This document shows positions 44,415 to 53,523 of a DNA stretch of 64,000 nt, piece by piece (position 1 is the stretch's first letter; each line of letters opens with the position of its first letter). Under the pieces are notes generated by a model, which saw only the letters and a program-made list of their open reading frames with translations, did no database searches and had not been told where the DNA came from. Origin of the DNA: Aquimarina mycalae (GTDB lineage Bacteria > Bacteroidota > Bacteroidia > Flavobacteriales > Flavobacteriaceae); the NCBI RefSeq assembly GCF_029906345.1, contig NZ_JARYGY010000005.1, positions 310,001-374,000 on the forward strand, written 5' to 3'. Position numbers and translations under genes: made by a program.

Positions 44415-45656
44415 ATGAAAAAAGAAAATGTGGATGTGCTGGTTATTGGTGCTGGTCCATCTGGTAGCGTAAGTGCGGCTTATCTTAACAAAAAGGGAAT
44501 TAATGTTAAAGTAGTTGAAAAAACCAAATTCCCTCGTTTTCAGGTTGGAGAGAGCCTGATCCCCAGATGCATGGATAATTTTAAGGAAGCTGGGCTTCTG
44601 GATTGTCTTATGAAGCAAGGGTACGAAAAAAAATATGGTGCTCGTTTTATAAGAGATGGATTAAAAGGCACTTTTGATTTTAGCAAAAAATATGGTGAAG
44701 GTTGGGATTGGACTTGGCAAGTACCTAGAGATCATTTTGATAAAACTTTAATCGATGAAGCTATCAGACAAGGAGTTAATGTTGATTTTGAGACTGAAGT
44801 GACTCAAGTAGAATTTAACGGAACTGATTCTCTAACTACCGTAAAACATAAAGACGGAACCGAAAGTCAAATTGAAGCAAAGTTTATTATTGACTCTAGT
44901 GGATTCGGACGTGTAATTGCAAGACAACTTGGTTTAGAAGCACCTCCTAAAATTGCAGAACACGGATCTATATTTACTCAGGTAAAAGATATCAAACGAC
45001 CAGAAGGAGTTGAAGGGACTACCATCACATTTGAAATTATAGAAACCGAAGTGTGGTTCTGGTATATTCCTTTTTCTAATGGTAATACCAGTATTGGATT
45101 TGTTGGCCCAATGGATTGGATCAATAAATTTGAAGGTAGCAAGACTGAGGTGTTACAAAAAATGATGAAAACTTCTCCATATTATTACGAGCAGTTTAAA
45201 GATGTACCTTATCTTTTTGAGCCTTATAAAGTAGAAAATATATCTAAAAATGTTACCAAACTATTTGGTGATGGTTTTGTTCTTACTGGAAATAGTGCAG
45301 AGTTCTTGGATCCTGTATTCTCTTCTGGAGTATCTTTTGCAACAGAAACAGGATTATTGGCTGCAAAGCTTGCTATTAAACAACTAAATAATGAAGATGT
45401 TGATTGGCAAGAAGATTTTGTAAATTACATGAAACGAGGAGTTGATGTTTTTTCTACCTATGTAAAAGAATGGTATTCTGGAAATTTACAAAAAATTATT
45501 TTCCACGATAAACCAAACGAAGAATTTAAAGAACAAATATGTGCTGTATTAGCAGGATATGTTTGGGATAAAACCAATCCATTTGTTAAGAAACATAATC
45601 ATATTGTTAGAAATGTAGCAAAACTTGTAGAAATGGAAGAAAATATATCTGAGTAG
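44415..45656 (+). CDS. Flavin-dependent halogenase-like oxidoreductase
   Basis: The product has 413 residues. FAD-binding 'IGAGPSGSVSAAYL' is at 11-24, and 'FQVGESLIPR' at 42-51 is the GES motif of this family. 'KKYGARF' (72-78) contains a Lys placed like the catalytic Lys of phenol-type halogenases. Residues 214-219 read W-F-W-Y-I-P, matching the WxWxIP fingerprint of flavin-dependent halogenases, and 'LDPVFSSGV' follows later. A related hydroxylase or saturase role cannot be excluded. Some flexirubins are chlorinated on the ring, so chlorination of the aryl or resorcinol ring is plausible. It is divergent from the lyase gene and ends in a strong terminator. Confidence 0.7.
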   Translation: MKKENVDVLVIGAGPSGSVSAAYLNKKGINVKVVEKTKFPRFQVGESLIPRCMDNFKEAGLLDCLMKQGYEKKYGARFIRDGLKGTFDFSKKYGEGWDWTWQVPRDHFDKTLIDEAIRQGVNVDFETEVTQVEFNGTDSLTTVKHKDGTESQIEAKFIIDSSGFGRVIARQLGLEAPPKIAEHGSIFTQVKDIKRPEGVEGTTITFEIIETEVWFWYIPFSNGNTSIGFVGPMDWINKFEGSKTEVLQKMMKTSPYYYEQFKDVPYLFEPYKVENISKNVTKLFGDGFVLTGNSAEFLDPVFSSGVSFATETGLLAAKLAIKQLNNEDVDWQEDFVNYMKRGVDVFSTYVKEWYSGNLQKIIFHDKPNEEFKEQICAVLAGYVWDKTNPFVKKHNHIVRNVAKLVEMEENISE

Positions 45657-45680
45657 TCTTTTTATAAAAAATAAAACACT

Positions 45681-45714
45681 AAAAAAGGAGACATTTATTT
45701 GTCTCCTTTTTTTT
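45681..45714. terminator. Bidirectional terminator between convergent genes
   Basis: A 7-bp GC-containing stem (GGAGACA / TGTCTCC, 45687-45693 and 45700-45706), extended by A/T pairs, is flanked by an A run on the left and a T run on the right. It can end both the halogenase-like gene and the convergent gene at 45735. Confidence 0.85.
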
Positions 45715-45734
45715 ATTTAATAAAGTGTAATGAA

Positions 45735-47330
45735 CTATTTAACCCCAGAAACTTTTAACAACAAATTATTCTTTTTACCATCATACGCTTCAAAAATCAT
45801 ATCCTGATTAGGTAATGTTGCAGCCTTATATAATTCGAGATGGTCTAAACGCGAGTTTCTGATATCGCTTCCTGTAAGGATTGGCTCTTTAATGACTTCT
45901 CCAGTAGCATCATTTATAGTATATGATGTTAGATACAAAAACTCTTTTTTACCATCAAAATACCTTGTTGGAATTTCATCAAAAGATCTTTTTAAATTGG
46001 TAAAATCATCTATATGAAATAGATAGTGCTTACCAGAATTGGTAAAATTAACATAAGACATACTTCTTTTTCCTCTGGCTCCAATTTGATGTTTGGGTAA
46101 TTTATGAAACCATGTCACACTACCATCTGAAGACAGCTTAGACGCTATTACATCCCTATAAAAATATTTATAGGTTGTTCGAGAACCTGAAGAGCTAGAA
46201 GTAGTGAATGACTCTACATATCTTTGTTCTCCAAGCAAAACTATACTTCCGTCTTCATTAAACACAATATTATTTACTTTTAGGTTTTCAAAGTCTTTTT
46301 TATCATCATCTTTTTGAGTTCCCTCATTAACACGTTCTTCTCGTTTCAATAAATATTGCTGAACCGTTTCTGCTGGAATATCGCTTTTTACAACAGAAGC
46401 CACATTCCCTGTTTCATCCAAAATTGCAGAAAACATACCTGAAGCTTCAGCTTTAGTAGCGTTATCACTATAAAAACCTGATACTCGGATCTTCCCTCCT
46501 TTATCCAAACCTATAATAGCATCCATTACAGATTTTCCAGAAAGCGAAATTTTACTTTTAATTATGTCCTTAGGATTTTCCTTGATTTTAAAAACTTCTG
46601 TTCTATATGTAAAGTCTAATTTATTTTTTTCTTCTGCTCCAGAGTTAAATACTGAAGCTGTCAAATAAAAACTTCCTTCATTATCAATAGCAAAATCTTC
46701 ATTCTCTAACCATTTAGAAGCATATGGAAGTTTTACTTTTCTTTTCCACAACAATTTTAAACTAGTATCATAAACACTTATTCCTATTTTATCGCCTGTA
46801 TCGTCTGCTGTTTTAACCCTAAACAACACTAACAACTTACTCCCATCAAAAGATTTCTTGAAAACAAACTTGTTAATTCTACCACCAGCATCAAAACCAT
46901 ATGTACTTTTAAAACCGACATCATTATTTATATTTTCCTTATCACTACCTATAAGTACTGGTTTTTCTGCAATTATTCCAGTAAGCGAAATTTTTTGAGC
47001 AAATGCTTTATCTTTTACAGTGTAAAATACAACTGCTTTGCCTCCTAAATTCATTACTGTTTGAAAATCTCCTTTATCTTCGATCACCTGTCTTTTCTTG
47101 ACATCTTCCTTAAGATCTTCTAAAGAAAATCGTTGTATTGTCATACTACTTCTTCCTTTTTTAATAGCCACCAATCTATCTCCAGAAGCAACATAATACG
47201 AATTAAGACTCTTAATTCTTTTATACTTTTCTCCAATCTTAAAACTAAAATCTTCAGAAAGCACTGGTTTTTGAGCAAATGAGTATCCACTCATCATAAT
47301 TAACATAAGTAGTATGGACGTATGCTTCAT
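45735..47330 (-). CDS. Secreted protein of unknown function, beta-propeller-like
   Basis: The product has 531 residues from the ATG at 47330, chosen because it starts a typical signal peptide ('MKHTSILLML', cleavage after 'GYSFAQ'); an upstream in-frame ATG adds nine residues. The mature part is rich in short beta strands with repeating patterns ('KLLVLFRVKTADDTG', 'SVYDTSLKLLWKRKV', 'GSFYLTASVFNSG', 'GSIVLLGEQRY'), which suggests a beta-propeller. No catalytic motif or sorting domain is visible. It does not appear to belong to the pigment cluster; a terminator separates them. Confidence 0.65.
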   Translation of the reverse strand: MKHTSILLMLIMMSGYSFAQKPVLSEDFSFKIGEKYKRIKSLNSYYVASGDRLVAIKKGRSSMTIQRFSLEDLKEDVKKRQVIEDKGDFQTVMNLGGKAVVFYTVKDKAFAQKISLTGIIAEKPVLIGSDKENINNDVGFKSTYGFDAGGRINKFVFKKSFDGSKLLVLFRVKTADDTGDKIGISVYDTSLKLLWKRKVKLPYASKWLENEDFAIDNEGSFYLTASVFNSGAEEKNKLDFTYRTEVFKIKENPKDIIKSKISLSGKSVMDAIIGLDKGGKIRVSGFYSDNATKAEASGMFSAILDETGNVASVVKSDIPAETVQQYLLKREERVNEGTQKDDDKKDFENLKVNNIVFNEDGSIVLLGEQRYVESFTTSSSSGSRTTYKYFYRDVIASKLSSDGSVTWFHKLPKHQIGARGKRSMSYVNFTNSGKHYLFHIDDFTNLKRSFDEIPTRYFDGKKEFLYLTSYTINDATGEVIKEPILTGSDIRNSRLDHLELYKAATLPNQDMIFEAYDGKKNNLLLKVSGVK

Positions 47331-47535
47331 TTTTTCTAGGGTTTTATTTATTCGCATTACATTTTAAGATTTAGGTCAATCATCACAAATATATGATTCT
47401 TGATTGAAACGTCTATTTTTAGAAAGTTATAAACTGTATTTACTTATTTTTTGAAATTTATTTTTCATAAAAAAACTGATTTTCAACTTTTTAAAAAAAC
47501 AACTTTAATAAAATGAAAATAATGCAAAAAAAATG

Positions 47536-47566
47536 TTGCATTGTAGGCTCATAAAAGCTACATTTG
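47536..47566 (+). promoter_or_regulatory. Promoter of the tRNA cluster
   Basis: A TTG (47536-47538) and a TACATTTG -7 box (47559-47566) with a 20-base spacer fit the Bacteroidota housekeeping promoter. It lies about 50 bases before tRNA-Ser. The 47331-47616 gap shows no gene otherwise. Confidence 0.55.
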
Positions 47567-47616
47567 CATCCGCATTTGAGATATTAATGCTGAGTTCATA
47601 CATATTTTTGAATTTA

Positions 47617-47700
47617 GGAGAGGTGCCAGAGTGGTAATGGAGCAGATTGCTAATCTGTCAACGCGTAAGTGTTGCCAGGGTTCGAATCCCTGTCTCTCCG
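47617..47700 (+). tRNA. tRNA-Ser (anticodon GCT)
   Basis: A 84-base class II tRNA with a long variable arm. The acceptor stem is GGAGAGG paired to TCTCTCC with one G-T pair, the anticodon loop is TTGCTAA, and the T arm carries GGTTCGAATCC. The 3' CCA is not encoded. Confidence 0.96.
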
Positions 47701-47766
47701 CAATTATTCCAATAAAATTATCTATATGGTAACTTAAATTGTTGGAGTTTTTGAATAGTTACACTT

Positions 47767-47841
47767 CGGGGTGTAGCGTAGCCCGGTTATCGCGCCGCGT
47801 TTGGGACGCGGAGGTCGCAGGTTCGAATCCTGCCACCCCGA
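47767..47841 (+). tRNA. tRNA-Pro (anticodon TGG)
   Basis: The acceptor stem is CGGGGTG paired to CACCCCG, the GC-rich anticodon stem is CCGCG/CGCGG with loop TTTGGGA, and the T loop is GGTTCGAATCC. It lies 66 bases after tRNA-Ser. Confidence 0.96.
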
Positions 47842-47856
47842 CAATAATGGAGTTAC

Positions 47857-47930
47857 GGGCTCGTAGCTCAGCTGGATAGAGCACCTCCCTTCTAAGGAGG
47901 CGGTCATAGGTTCGAATCCTATCGGGCTCA
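47857..47930 (+). tRNA. tRNA-Arg (anticodon TCT)
   Basis: The acceptor stem is GGGCTCG paired to CGGGCTC with G-T pairs, the anticodon stem is CCTCC/GGAGG with loop CTTCTAA, and the D arm is typical ('AGCTCAGCTGGATAGAGC'). It lies 15 bases after tRNA-Pro. Confidence 0.96.
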
Positions 47931-47931
47931 C

Positions 47932-47966
47932 AAAAAGTCTTACTTTTACTAGTAAGACTTTTTTGT
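47932..47966 (+). terminator. Terminator of the tRNA cluster
   Basis: An 11-bp stem (AAAGTCTTACT / AGTAAGACTTT, 47934-47944 and 47951-47961) with a 6-base loop is followed by a T-rich tract, immediately after tRNA-Arg. Confidence 0.85.
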
Positions 47967-48146
47967 TTTTATACATTTTGTATCATTCCAAATATTATAG
48001 CATCTATATATCCTCAATACATTAAGTTAAAAACAAACTTGGCACATTAGTTGCCATTTACCGCATTAGTGTTATTAATTCTATTGACAACACAGTAATA
48101 ATTTTAAAAAAATAAATATCTTTAACCCCGTTAAAAAAACCTAATT

Positions 48147-48749
48147 ATGAAAAAACTATTATTAGTAGCCGTTCTTATGGCAACCTCAATCACTTTTGCG
48201 CAAAAAGCAACAGAAGGAAAAATTAAAAACCTGAAAGGCATCTCTGAATACAATCTTGTTTTTGATTATGAAAATGTAAAAGTTCATAAATTCGATACTG
48301 AAGAGGAGTTCCTAAAGGACAAAATGGATAAAAGAGAAAAAAAGCATCCAGGTGAAGGAAGAGGAGAAAAATTTAAAAAATCTTGGTTTGCAGATCGTGA
48401 AAATCTATATGAGCCAAAGTTTATTGAATCTTTCAATAAGCGATTTGACAACCAATCGGTTAAAGCAGATAAAGGCTTAGAAAGTGCAAAACATACAATG
48501 TTAGTTAAAACTACATGGATTTATCCTGGATATAATATTGGTATCCAAAAATCCCCTTCTAAGGTTACAGCTACTATTAAAGTGTATGAAACGGCAAATC
48601 CTGATAACGTACTTTACTCTGGAGTATTTAAGAACCAACCTGGAGCTACTTTTGGTGGTGGTGATTTTAATTCAGGAATCAGAATTGCAGAGAGTTATGC
48701 AAAACTTGCTAAATCAGTGGCAAAATATATTATTAAAAAGGCTAAGTAA
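48147..48749 (+). CDS. Small secreted protein, unknown function
   Basis: The product has 200 residues with a clear signal peptide ('MKKLLLVAVL', cleavage after 'SITFAQ'). The mature part starts with a strand-rich region, then a strongly basic, Lys-rich stretch ('KREKKHPGEGRGEKFKKSW' near 63-81). The centre has 'MLVKTTWIYPGYNIGI' and 'KVTATIKVYETANP', and the end has 'GGGDFNSGIRIAESYAKLAKSVAKYI'-like helical sequence with a Gly-rich turn. I recognise no family. It stands alone between the tRNA terminator and its own terminator. Confidence 0.65.
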   Translation: MKKLLLVAVLMATSITFAQKATEGKIKNLKGISEYNLVFDYENVKVHKFDTEEEFLKDKMDKREKKHPGEGRGEKFKKSWFADRENLYEPKFIESFNKRFDNQSVKADKGLESAKHTMLVKTTWIYPGYNIGIQKSPSKVTATIKVYETANPDNVLYSGVFKNQPGATFGGGDFNSGIRIAESYAKLAKSVAKYIIKKAK

Positions 48750-48772
48750 GCTCTTTTAAAATAACAATAATA

Positions 48773-48806
48773 AAAACGGCTAAAGTTTTAAACTTTAGCC
48801 GTTTTA
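48773..48806. terminator. Strong bidirectional terminator
   Basis: A 15-bp perfect stem (arms 48773-48787 and 48791-48805, core ACGGCTAAAGTT) with a 3-base loop is flanked by A and T runs. It lies between the convergent genes at 48147 and 48831 and can end both. Confidence 0.88.
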
Positions 48807-48830
48807 TTGTTTATAATTAATCGGTAGTGC

Positions 48831-51800
48831 TTACTTTTTTAACAGCTTAAAGCTTTTAGTGTCAGTTTTACCATATAACTTTAAGAAATATAATCCTGAT
48901 TGATTTTGACTCACGTCCAGTTTCAGTTTTTGTTCCTTTACACTAACTGGGCGATCCAGAATTACTTTTCCAGAAACATCAAGAATTCTATACCTAAAAT
49001 ATTGATGATTAGTAGGCAATACTATTTCTGTCCATGTTAGCATAGGATTAGGATAAACAAAGACATTAGAACCTATATCTGTTAATTCTAATGATCTATT
49101 TTGATTACACGAACCTACCAAAAAATCATGCTTTGCATTTGCCGTATTATTCTCACCTCCACTTGGTAAGCTATAGGTGTAATAAAAATAAATTCGGTCG
49201 TCGGAATTAGCGTTTATTTCAAAAGGAATATTTGGATTTACTATATATCCTGGATATGGCCCTGTATTGGATGTACCATAATAAAGAATACAAATAGCAT
49301 CTCCCATTCCTTCAACTTCAGGAATAAAGGTTATTGTTGGATTTATAGTATCTGATGAAACAGCATAGTTATAGTGTCCATTTTCAGCCACTCCAGAACA
49401 ACCATTTTCTCCTGTAGATTCTATGCTAGCTTCTAATTCTATCTTATCAATATTTAAACCACTGGAATCAAAAACAATACGCAATTGGTGCGATCCATTA
49501 CTAATGACTATATTATTTACCTCTATAACTTGATAGTTTTGCCAATCTCCAGTATTTGGAACGGGCAATACATCTGTAATTGAAACTCCATCCAACTCCA
49601 AATGAAAACTTCCATTTCCATTAGGAGAAGCTACAAGAAAATCTATATCATAATTATTAGAAGATGCAGTAGCATTGATATCATATGCGAGCCATTCTTC
49701 TGCAGCGATCCAGCCTACATTATAACCTCCTGTAGTACTTTCGATATCCACATCATCCTGACGATACGCTCCTCCTGTATTCCCTCCACTTGTATCATGA
49801 TACCCTACTCCTTCTCCTCCTTCATTATAATTCTCTGCCTCTATTACTCCTGGAATAGTAATTCCAGAAGGTTGAGCAGACGAAATAAACTCTGTATAGT
49901 CGAAATTTAACCCACTTGAATCCATAACAACTCGCAATTCATGTTGTCCATTGTCAATAGATACATTTTTTATTTCTATTATCTGATAATTTTGCCATCC
50001 ATTAGTGTTTGGTACTGATACCACTTCTGTAATGGCAACTCCGTCCAACTCTAAATGAAATTTACCATTGCCATTAGGTGAGGCTACACGGAAATAGATG
50101 TCATAACTATTCGTTGATGCAGTTGCATTAATATCATACGCCAACCATTCTCCTGTAGCTATCCAACCAACATTATAACCACCTGTAGTATTCTGAATAT
50201 CTACATCATCCTGTCGATACGCTCCTCCAGTATTTCCAGCACTGGTATCAAAATACCCTACTCCTGTTCCTCCTTCTTTATAATCCTCTGCCTGTATTAT
50301 TCCTGGAATTACTATAAAAGATCCTGAGTTTTCGTTTACAGTTATGGATGCCGAACCAGAAACCGAGCCACTGGTTGATGTGATTGTATAGGTTCCAACC
50401 TCTGAACCTGTATACAACCCATTAGTATCAATAGAACCTCCAGTACTTGTCCAATTAAAATCAGTTGCAAAAGGCTCTCCATTTTGATCAAACCCTTGCG
50501 CATTGAACTGTGCTGTTTCTCCTTGATTAATTTCAGCATTAACGGAAGAAACTACAATGGAGGATAACACTGGTACTTGAATCACCTCATCCTTAGTAAG
50601 GGATCTTAGGTTATCAATATAAAATGTATGTCCATTGTTACTATTAGGGTCAAATAAGAATACGATATTATCAATTTGAGCATCATTCACTACTAAATCT
50701 GGAGTTCCTGTAAGTATAAACTCTAAAGTATGCCAATTATTCTGCTCTTTTACAGTAGCTTGATATACACTATGTCTTCCTGAAGGATAATTCTCTGGAG
50801 TAGATATAGTACTTGCTTCTAATTGCCAACTAACGACAGTCCCTATTGGAGCACTAGTATATATATCCATGGCAAATCTTTTATCATCAGAAACATAGGC
50901 ACTAGCATCTGTTATAAAGTTTGTATCAAAAAATAACACATCATATAACTCATCAGAATTTCTAACATATCGTCCTGCTTGCGAGGATTCATTTACTGTA
51001 TTTGCTGAAGGGTTAGAAACATTAGCTATATATGATCCAGTTGTCAGTGAATCAAATGTAAGATTATCACTTCCATTATAATCCTGAATCATTTCAGAAA
51101 AATTATAGGTTGGTGATAAAGTTGTAGTTCCATATCTAAAATTATCAAAATAGTAGGTGTCCGAAGAATTTGAATTAGGATCAAATAATATAGATATCTC
51201 ATCTATAGCTAAATTAGATGTTCCTGCATCAGGAGAAGCTGCATGGGTAAATACAACAGTATGCCAGGTATTTTGTTCTGAGACAACACCCGAATACTGG
51301 CTATTTCTACCTATAGGATAATTTTCTTCTGAAGAAGTTTCATTTTCTAAACTCAGAGTTATTTCTGTTCCTACCGCAGCAGAAGTATAGATATCCATTA
51401 AAAATATATTATCTCCTTCCTTAAATGGACCGCTATTTTCAATAACTGCTGTAGAAAAACTAACAACATCATATTGTTCACTTGAGTTCCTTGTATAGCT
51501 TGCCACGTTAGCACTATTATTTACATCATTAGGTGTTGGGTTACCTACATTAGCTGTATATATCCCATTTTCAAAAAATGAAGTTAATTGATTAATACCA
51601 TCATAATTAGCAATAATTGTTTCATCCAAAATGGTGGTGTCGGGTGCAATCATACTTCGTAGATTATCAAAATATACAGTGTGTTGTGTATTACTATTAG
51701 CATCAATTAATAAAGCAAATTGATTTGTATCAAAAGCACCTACTGTCATATCAGGTCTGTCTAACAGCTCAAACTCCAAAGTTTCCCATTCATTCTGAGT

Positions 51801-53201
51801 TGTAGTTTTTGCCGTATACCTACTATGTCTTCCTGATGGCCAACTACCAGAAGACAAGGTTCCGTTTTCTAGTTGTAATATAAATTCTGTACCAATAGGA
51901 GCGTCACTAAATACCTCCATCCAAATTGTTCTTTTTCCTGATATTAACTCTTGCGAATTACCGATATCATCTGATTCCATAAACAACACATCATACTGAG
52001 AATCTATATCTCTTTGATATCTACCAACAGATGAAGAATTATTAATAGTACTTGATCCTGGATTAGCAACAGACTGAATTAAAGTTCCAGATGTTGTGGA
52101 TCCATAGTTAAGATTTCTGTTAGATTCAAAATCTTCATATATAAACCCCAATGTTCTTGGCGGTTCTACTGATACACTCATTTTGTAATCATTAACACCG
52201 CAATCAGTAACATTAACTTCGACAGAAACGTCTCCTCCTTCGCTTCCCCAATTCACATTAATAGTATTAGTTCCTTGACCAGAAATAATGGATGCTCCTG
52301 ATGGAACTGACCAACTATATGCAGCTCCAGATGTTGGTGTTATGGAATATACTTTATTTGTTTCACCTTCGTACACTGTATTATCTCCAGTAAGTTGAGT
52401 ATTGAAGGTACCACTATACACTCGTACATAATCAACCTCCATTTGTGTAGGGTAATCAGCAGGTGTTGGTGATATATTTCCTGTATATGGAGTTCCTGGG
52501 CCACCAACTGCTACGTTAAGAATAATATACCAAGCTCCTTCGCTAAAAGGCCATGGATCTACGGTATTAGCTGGTGTAACGGTATGATACAATTGATCAT
52601 CTACGTACCATCTAATTTCTGTTGGTTCCCATTCTACAGCGTATTCATGAAATCCAGCAGAAAGGTCCAATCCAGCATCAAACTCTCTTCCATTATATTG
52701 CCAACCTCCATTTGAATAGTGTACTGTTCCTCCGATACTTTCTGGGTTTTTATGTTGAGATTCCATAATATCAATCTCTCCAGTAAATGGCCAGTTACCA
52801 TTTTCGGGTAGCATCCAGAAAGCTGGCCAAATCCCTCCAGCAGAAGGTAATTTTATGCTTGCTTCGTACCTCCCATATCTGGAACTAAACTTACCAGAAG
52901 TAATCAATTTTGACGAGGTAAATTGTTTGCCTCCTGCAGCTTCATTTCTGGTGGTAATTACTAAGTTTCCGTTTTGCACTGTGGTGTTTTCTGGTTGGTA
53001 CCATTGTTCCTCTGCATTTCCCCATCCACAAAGAGTGGGACATCCATCTCCATTATCAAAAGTCCATTTACTTAAATCTACCGTATTACCAGTAAACTCA
53101 TCATTAAAAATGAGTTCTGAACATTGTGAATAGCTATTTGCAGATAAAAAAACCAGCATAACTATGGCTATAATTGGTCTAAAAAATAAGTTTTTTTTCA
53201 T
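48831..53201 (-). CDS. Large multi-modular T9SS-exported GH16 beta-glucanase (laminarinase type)
   Basis: The product has 1456 residues. Signal peptide 1-26. GH16 domain about 27-268 with catalytic 'GEIDIMES' (Glu142, Asp144, Glu147), the form of bacterial laminarinases. PKD-like domain about 272-345. Three homologous glycan-binding-like modules near 355-516, 530-690 and 705-867, each ending 'YFDN(L/F)R'. Bacterial Ig-like domain about 878-955. Two CBM6 modules near 963-1108 and 1114-1260 ('QAEDYKEGG', 'EAENYNEGG'). A module about 1263-1366 that may be CBM56-like. T9SS sorting domain about 1376-1456 ('VFVYPNPM', end 'FKLLKK'). It is a secreted endo-beta-1,3-glucanase candidate of the adjacent PUL. 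Confidence 0.9.
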   Translation of the reverse strand: MKKNLFFRPIIAIVMLVFLSANSYSQCSELIFNDEFTGNTVDLSKWTFDNGDGCPTLCGWGNAEEQWYQPENTTVQNGNLVITTRNEAAGGKQFTSSKLITSGKFSSRYGRYEASIKLPSAGGIWPAFWMLPENGNWPFTGEIDIMESQHKNPESIGGTVHYSNGGWQYNGREFDAGLDLSAGFHEYAVEWEPTEIRWYVDDQLYHTVTPANTVDPWPFSEGAWYIILNVAVGGPGTPYTGNISPTPADYPTQMEVDYVRVYSGTFNTQLTGDNTVYEGETNKVYSITPTSGAAYSWSVPSGASIISGQGTNTINVNWGSEGGDVSVEVNVTDCGVNDYKMSVSVEPPRTLGFIYEDFESNRNLNYGSTTSGTLIQSVANPGSSTINNSSSVGRYQRDIDSQYDVLFMESDDIGNSQELISGKRTIWMEVFSDAPIGTEFILQLENGTLSSGSWPSGRHSRYTAKTTTQNEWETLEFELLDRPDMTVGAFDTNQFALLIDANSNTQHTVYFDNLRSMIAPDTTILDETIIANYDGINQLTSFFENGIYTANVGNPTPNDVNNSANVASYTRNSSEQYDVVSFSTAVIENSGPFKEGDNIFLMDIYTSAAVGTEITLSLENETSSEENYPIGRNSQYSGVVSEQNTWHTVVFTHAASPDAGTSNLAIDEISILFDPNSNSSDTYYFDNFRYGTTTLSPTYNFSEMIQDYNGSDNLTFDSLTTGSYIANVSNPSANTVNESSQAGRYVRNSDELYDVLFFDTNFITDASAYVSDDKRFAMDIYTSAPIGTVVSWQLEASTISTPENYPSGRHSVYQATVKEQNNWHTLEFILTGTPDLVVNDAQIDNIVFLFDPNSNNGHTFYIDNLRSLTKDEVIQVPVLSSIVVSSVNAEINQGETAQFNAQGFDQNGEPFATDFNWTSTGGSIDTNGLYTGSEVGTYTITSTSGSVSGSASITVNENSGSFIVIPGIIQAEDYKEGGTGVGYFDTSAGNTGGAYRQDDVDIQNTTGGYNVGWIATGEWLAYDINATASTNSYDIYFRVASPNGNGKFHLELDGVAITEVVSVPNTNGWQNYQIIEIKNVSIDNGQHELRVVMDSSGLNFDYTEFISSAQPSGITIPGVIEAENYNEGGEGVGYHDTSGGNTGGAYRQDDVDIESTTGGYNVGWIAAEEWLAYDINATASSNNYDIDFLVASPNGNGSFHLELDGVSITDVLPVPNTGDWQNYQVIEVNNIVISNGSHQLRIVFDSSGLNIDKIELEASIESTGENGCSGVAENGHYNYAVSSDTINPTITFIPEVEGMGDAICILYYGTSNTGPYPGYIVNPNIPFEINANSDDRIYFYYTYSLPSGGENNTANAKHDFLVGSCNQNRSLELTDIGSNVFVYPNPMLTWTEIVLPTNHQYFRYRILDVSGKVILDRPVSVKEQKLKLDVSQNQSGLYFLKLYGKTDTKSFKLLKK
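49430..50310 (-). repeat. Tandem CBM6 duplication in the large GH16 gene
   Basis: Two adjacent copies share long nucleotide stretches with an offset of about 453 bases (151 codons), encoding the two CBM6 modules. Matching landmarks are the CCTGTAGTA blocks at 49729 and 50182. Confidence 0.8.
50600..52150 (-). repeat. Three tandem binding-module repeats in the large GH16 gene
   Basis: Three diverged copies with offsets of about 522 and 531 bases (174 and 177 codons), judged from the TTATCAA landmark at 50611, 51142 and 51664. They encode three related modules with the shared patterns 'YDV(L/V)', 'GR(H/N)S' and 'YFDN'. Confidence 0.75.
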
Positions 53202-53523
53202 GAGTTAGTTAATTTGTGTATTTAATTTAGTTTTAAGATTAGACATAACGTATCTCCATCCTACACCTAATTTTATAGATATAGACATACGATTTTTCTT
53301 ACCTAGATAGTTTCAACCAAAAAACCACTAGATCTATATGTTTTCCCAAATATGTTTAACAAGTTGAAGTATTTATTAAAACACACTTCACTTATTCTTG
53401 TTGTATTTGATATTAAAAAAATATCAAAATCTTAAATTTGATTTTAGAAGTATAAAGAACTATAGCATTCTAAAATCAAGGGTAGAACTGTATACAAAAC
53501 TTCTTGCACTTACAACGGAATTT
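53202..53523. other. 322-base intergenic region between two GH16 genes
   Basis: No gene, RNA or clear terminator is seen. It is AT-rich and should contain the leader and any promoter of the large GH16 gene on the minus strand, but I find no exact TAnnTTTG box in that orientation. A plus-strand TAAATTTG at 53433 has no gene behind it. Confidence 0.5.

Noticed and set aside
47734..47976. An 80-codon minus-strand open frame across the tRNA cluster
   Set aside because: It is the reverse complement of tRNA-Pro and tRNA-Arg; strings such as 'GFEPMT' and 'GWQDSNLRPP' are a well-known spurious translation of tRNA genes.
53433..53440. A plus-strand TAAATTTG promoter-like box
   Set aside because: No plus-strand gene follows; such a short motif is expected by chance in DNA this AT-rich.
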